Shown: piece after piece, positions 61,446 through 64,000 of the stretch | Numbering within the stretch: the stretch's first letter is position 1 | How the letters are laid out: each line of letters starts with the position of its first letter | Source of the DNA: an uncultured Mycoplasmatota bacterium | GTDB lineage: Bacteria; Bacillota_I; Bacilli_A; Izemoplasmatales; Izemoplasmataceae | Assembly: GCA_913062645.1 (NCBI GenBank) | Contig: CAJXVW010000002.1 | Span: 124,001-188,000 of the forward strand | Direction: 5' to 3' | Length of the DNA: 64,000 bases | The notes under the pieces: generated by a model | The model's input: the letters and a program-made list of their open reading frames with translations, nothing else | Databases searched by the model: none | Told to the model about the DNA's origin: nothing | Position numbers and translations under genes: made by a program

Positions 61446-63437
61446 TCAAAAAAAATCTGACAATTTTTTGTAATTATTCTTTTTAGCTATCGCAACAAAA
61501 TCTTCAAGAAGATAGATGTTCTTCGATCCTACAATTTCAATAAGTGATTCGTATCTACCTCTATTTTGAATAACGCAAACAATCTCGATTCCTTTCACTC
61601 TTAACAAATCGATTAATAGTTTGTATGGTTTACTTCTAACTATACCTGGAATCACTTGTAAATCTTTATCAATACCTAGTTGTATAATTGTTTTCAGAAA
61701 GTGCTTGGAATCAGGGTGAACGAAGACTACTTTCTTTCTGTAATCGACAAACATGCCTTGTAGATACTCTAACTCCAAAGCTTCTACTATAACTTCTTCA
61801 ATATTATTGTCTATCTCGCGACAAATTATTTCATCATCAGTCTTTACCACTTCACTCATTGACACTTCATTAATATTTAATGGGATAAGTGCAGCAGTAT
61901 GAGTCGTATACATTACTTTGCAGTCCATATCAACTATTGTCTGAATCACCTTTAGTTGTTTGCTTTGATGTAGAAATAGAGCTGGTTCATCAATTAATAG
62001 TAAATCAGAGTAAGATAATAATTGTTTAATTAGCCCAAAACGCAATCCCCAAATCGTACCACTTGACATGTTCCCAATCTCTACATCTGCTTCACTATAA
62101 AACACCTTTGTGTTATGAATAGAATATGGTTTTTCATCAGATGGTACTATGTTGATAGTATCTATTCTTGAGTCATATTCCGAAACAACATCTACGAAAA
62201 CCTTACTAAGCCAATCATGAATATATTCATAATTCATGTCGAAGTATATTTCTTCAAAGCCACTTTCATAGTCTTTAATAATGTCTCTATTAGCAAGGAA
62301 TCTTCTAACTCGTTTCTCAAAATCAGGTAAATCATCAATAAATACTTTCATTGCATCATCAGAGTCTACAAAAGCTTTCTTAAAACTGTTTTCATCGTCA
62401 TATGATCCGATACTTCCATGAAGCACTTTGAAATCCTTCATAATGGAATAATATTCAAAAGTCTTGATTTTATCTTCTACATCCGATAAAAAATCGTCAC
62501 CGATTAGTTCATACAGTTTTGGTTTTATGACTTTTAACGCAGTTGTGATGATTTCACTGTCCAAATTGTAATTGATATTGTGATCAATAAACTCTACATT
62601 CTGAATCGTATTTCGTACTAGATACTCATATAAATCGGAATAATCAGCAAATAAAACATTATAGGTATCAATCAAATCATTCATTTCTTTCATATGATTC
62701 ATAAGCTCATCATATAAACCGGGATACAGTTTATCAAACTCATCCAAATAATCTTTGTATACAGATGTTCCATCAATCCTGAATTGCTTAAATAGCTTCT
62801 CTCCAAAGCTAACATGATCCGGAATATTTCCACAATCAATAGCAATCAAGTACTCGGGTTCTCTCAATCTATAAAGTTCTAATCTTGAACCTCTACCACT
62901 AATCCAACCATCGAACTCATTCTCTTCAAGTTTGCTTGTAACACTATAGCTTCTTCCATTATTAGCCAAATGTTCATATACAACATAAAACTTGTTTGGA
63001 TCTATATCATTCTCTTGGGCGAAAATGTTAAATTTCTCTCTTGTATCACGAATTACATTCATGCATTTTTCATTCTCTTGTAGTATCAGCTTTTTTAGAT
63101 GTTCATACTCCTTTATCGTCCAGGGACAATAAAACTTGGGGTACCCGAACATCTCATTGTGCATTAGAACTGAGAGCTCTCCCTCATGCTCCAGTGTCAA
63201 CATATCATATACTATATCACCATTCTCAATCACATACTCAATAGAAGAATCTTCAATATTGAAATAATCACCATACACTCTAGGTAATCTTCTGAATATC
63301 TTGTATACAGCCTTCAGCAAAGTTGATTTACCTGAACCATTCTTGCCAATAAAGCAGTGTTTATCCCTTTTGAAGTTTATGCTATGTTCTTGAACATAGA
63401 ATTTATCTAACTTGAAATTTATCTTTTGAAGTCTCAT
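61446..63437 (-). CDS. OLD-like ABC ATPase with degenerate TOPRIM-like end
   Basis: 663 residues, ATG behind GAGGAGGGTGAT. It has Walker A IGKNGSGKST (30-39), a long helical insertion (~100-400), signature NMSSGTIWGLRFGL, Walker B DLLLIDEPALFLH and H-loop YTTHTAALIP. The C-terminal ~130 residues follow the TOPRIM order of strands, but the expected Glu motif reads KKVVFVHPDSKHFL and the D-x-D strand reads IEIVCVIQNRG, so the metal ligands are lost. It is probably a regulatory or recognition partner of the active enzyme encoded next. Confidence 0.85.
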   Translation of the reverse strand: MRLQKINFKLDKFYVQEHSINFKRDKHCFIGKNGSGKSTLLKAVYKIFRRLPRVYGDYFNIEDSSIEYVIENGDIVYDMLTLEHEGELSVLMHNEMFGYPKFYCPWTIKEYEHLKKLILQENEKCMNVIRDTREKFNIFAQENDIDPNKFYVVYEHLANNGRSYSVTSKLEENEFDGWISGRGSRLELYRLREPEYLIAIDCGNIPDHVSFGEKLFKQFRIDGTSVYKDYLDEFDKLYPGLYDELMNHMKEMNDLIDTYNVLFADYSDLYEYLVRNTIQNVEFIDHNINYNLDSEIITTALKVIKPKLYELIGDDFLSDVEDKIKTFEYYSIMKDFKVLHGSIGSYDDENSFKKAFVDSDDAMKVFIDDLPDFEKRVRRFLANRDIIKDYESGFEEIYFDMNYEYIHDWLSKVFVDVVSEYDSRIDTINIVPSDEKPYSIHNTKVFYSEADVEIGNMSSGTIWGLRFGLIKQLLSYSDLLLIDEPALFLHQSKQLKVIQTIVDMDCKVMYTTHTAALIPLNINEVSMSEVVKTDDEIICREIDNNIEEVIVEALELEYLQGMFVDYRKKVVFVHPDSKHFLKTIIQLGIDKDLQVIPGIVRSKPYKLLIDLLRVKGIEIVCVIQNRGRYESLIEIVGSKNIYLLEDFVAIAKKNNYKKLSDFF

Positions 63438-63462
63438 CTAATCACCCTCCTCAGTTAACTTA

Positions 63463-63493
63463 ATTATACCATTTTATATTTAATACTTCTCAA
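63463..63493 (-). promoter_or_regulatory. Promoter of the OLD/OLD/radical SAM genes
   Basis: On the minus strand, TTGAGA (63493-63488) and TATAAT (63468-63463) are 19 bp apart, 25 bp before the first ATPase start. The long spacer and the XRE genes just upstream suggest regulated use. Confidence 0.5.
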
Positions 63494-63509
63494 AAAGAAA
63501 AGCACTTTA

Positions 63510-63740
63510 CTATTGTAAAATGCTATTCATCGAAATCTCCATAACATCTACAATCTTATAGACCATAGATAATCTAGGAGAATTTGTGCCTGATTCCCAC
63601 TTTCGTATCATGCGATCACTTACATCAAGAAGCTCTGCTAAATACTCTTGGGAATACCCTTTTGCTTCACGTAATCTTTTCAGATTGATAGCAAAGGGTG
63701 TAAGGCTTTTTCGTTTGCTGTCAGCTATCAACACCTCCAA
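63510..63740 (-). CDS. XRE-family regulator
   Basis: Up to 76 residues; the start is unclear (TTG 63740, or TTG 63731 just after GGAGGTG). The HTH is plain: LKRLREAKGYSQEYLAELLDVSDRMIRKWESGTNSPRLSMVYKIVDVM. It is a minimal XRE protein with no sensor domain, immediately upstream of the OLD/OLD/radical SAM genes, and is their likely repressor or switch. Confidence 0.8.
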   Translation of the reverse strand: MEVLIADSKRKSLTPFAINLKRLREAKGYSQEYLAELLDVSDRMIRKWESGTNSPRLSMVYKIVDVMEISMNSILQ

Positions 63741-63798
63741 TTAATTATGAGTTTAAATTCATAACCTGGATAATAGCTAACATCAAGATTATAGCATA

Positions 63799-64000
63799 TT
63801 ATTTTTTCTTTGTATATGGTTCAATTATATTAACTATCTTGATGTTGATATATTTACAGAAATCATATAGGTACTGTAGTGTAGGTTCATATTTAGCTTT
63901 TTCGATTTTCAGTACTTCTCGTTTCGAATATGATCCTAACTCTTCAGATAATTGCTTAACTGACAACCCCAGGTTTTCTCTTGCCTTTTTCAATCTTTGA
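63799..64000 (-). CDS. XRE-family regulator, 5' end beyond the window
   Basis: The frame is open to the window edge; upstream of a TTG at 63993 it continues as Q-R, giving QRLKKARENLGLSVKQL, the usual XRE helix 1. That TTG is therefore an internal Leu. The rest (EELGSYSKREVLKIEKAKYEPTLQYLYDFCKYINIKI) is a single HTH, and the protein ends with a short basic tail. It is a second small regulator in tandem with the one at 63510. Confidence 0.75.
   Translation of the reverse strand, partial: QRLKKARENLGLSVKQLSEELGSYSKREVLKIEKAKYEPTLQYLYDFCKYINIKIVNIIEPYTKKK

Overview
The window looks like chromosomal DNA of a monoderm bacterium of the Bacillota/Mycoplasmatota (Tenericutes-like) side of the tree. 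The signs are strong AGGAGG ribosome-binding sites, many lipoproteins with Gram-positive-style lipoboxes, TetR/YesMN/MoxR-vWA gene sets, near-consensus TTGACA/TATAAT promoters, and a heliorhodopsin, a family reported to be absent from diderms. TGA is used as a stop, so the genetic code is the standard one. The first ~51 kb has balanced base composition. The last ~13 kb is clearly AT-rich and reads as acquired DNA. No rRNA, tRNA, CRISPR array or insertion sequence was recognised. The exact taxon is an inference.

Layout. 1-2 kb: end of a membrane-protein gene, then a leftward operon (HTH regulator, TerB-DUF1232 protein, HEPN-like protein). 2.1-2.9 kb: heliorhodopsin with its own promoter and terminator. 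2.9-4.3 kb: lipoprotein and an orphan OppB-type permease. 4.6-7.0 kb: YesM/YesN-type two-component system. 7.0-7.4 kb: a 419-bp regulatory region with three cre/LacI-like palindromes. 7.4-15.3 kb: MoxR AAA+/DUF58/vWA operon. 15.4-26.5 kb: five secreted lipoproteins (CotH kinase, a 1652-residue Ig-repeat adhesin-like protein, a Cthe_2159-type beta-helix, a GLUG-like protein, a GH16 glycanase). Regulator, chaperone machine and surface proteins look like one polysaccharide-related programme.

26.6-45.2 kb holds housekeeping and accessory genes: GtrA protein, patatin, a decayed carbohydrate-binding module, RluF-like pseudouridine synthase, two GNATs, two tiny paralogous proteins behind a near-consensus promoter, a 902-aa lipoprotein of paired-cysteine repeats, a second orphan permease with an MFS transporter, TetR with an M48 protease, an ABC-2 exporter pair, TPM/LemA, and an S9 peptidase.

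45.3-50.9 kb carries a probable defence operon (SF1 helicase-nuclease, Mrr-HRDC endonuclease, GreA/B-C-like protein) behind a possible attenuator, then an RDD protein and an unknown gene. 51.2-64 kb is an AT-rich defence island, all on the minus strand: a membrane-tethered XRE regulator, AbiH, a 2TM (SLATT-like)/DUF2971 pair, a Cap4-like nuclease with an SMC-like ATPase (Lamassu/ABC-3C-like), and a three-gene set of two OLD-family ATPases (one with an intact TOPRIM, one with a degenerate one) followed by a cobalamin-type radical SAM protein, with two XRE regulators upstream. That last three-gene set is the best candidate here for an undescribed system.
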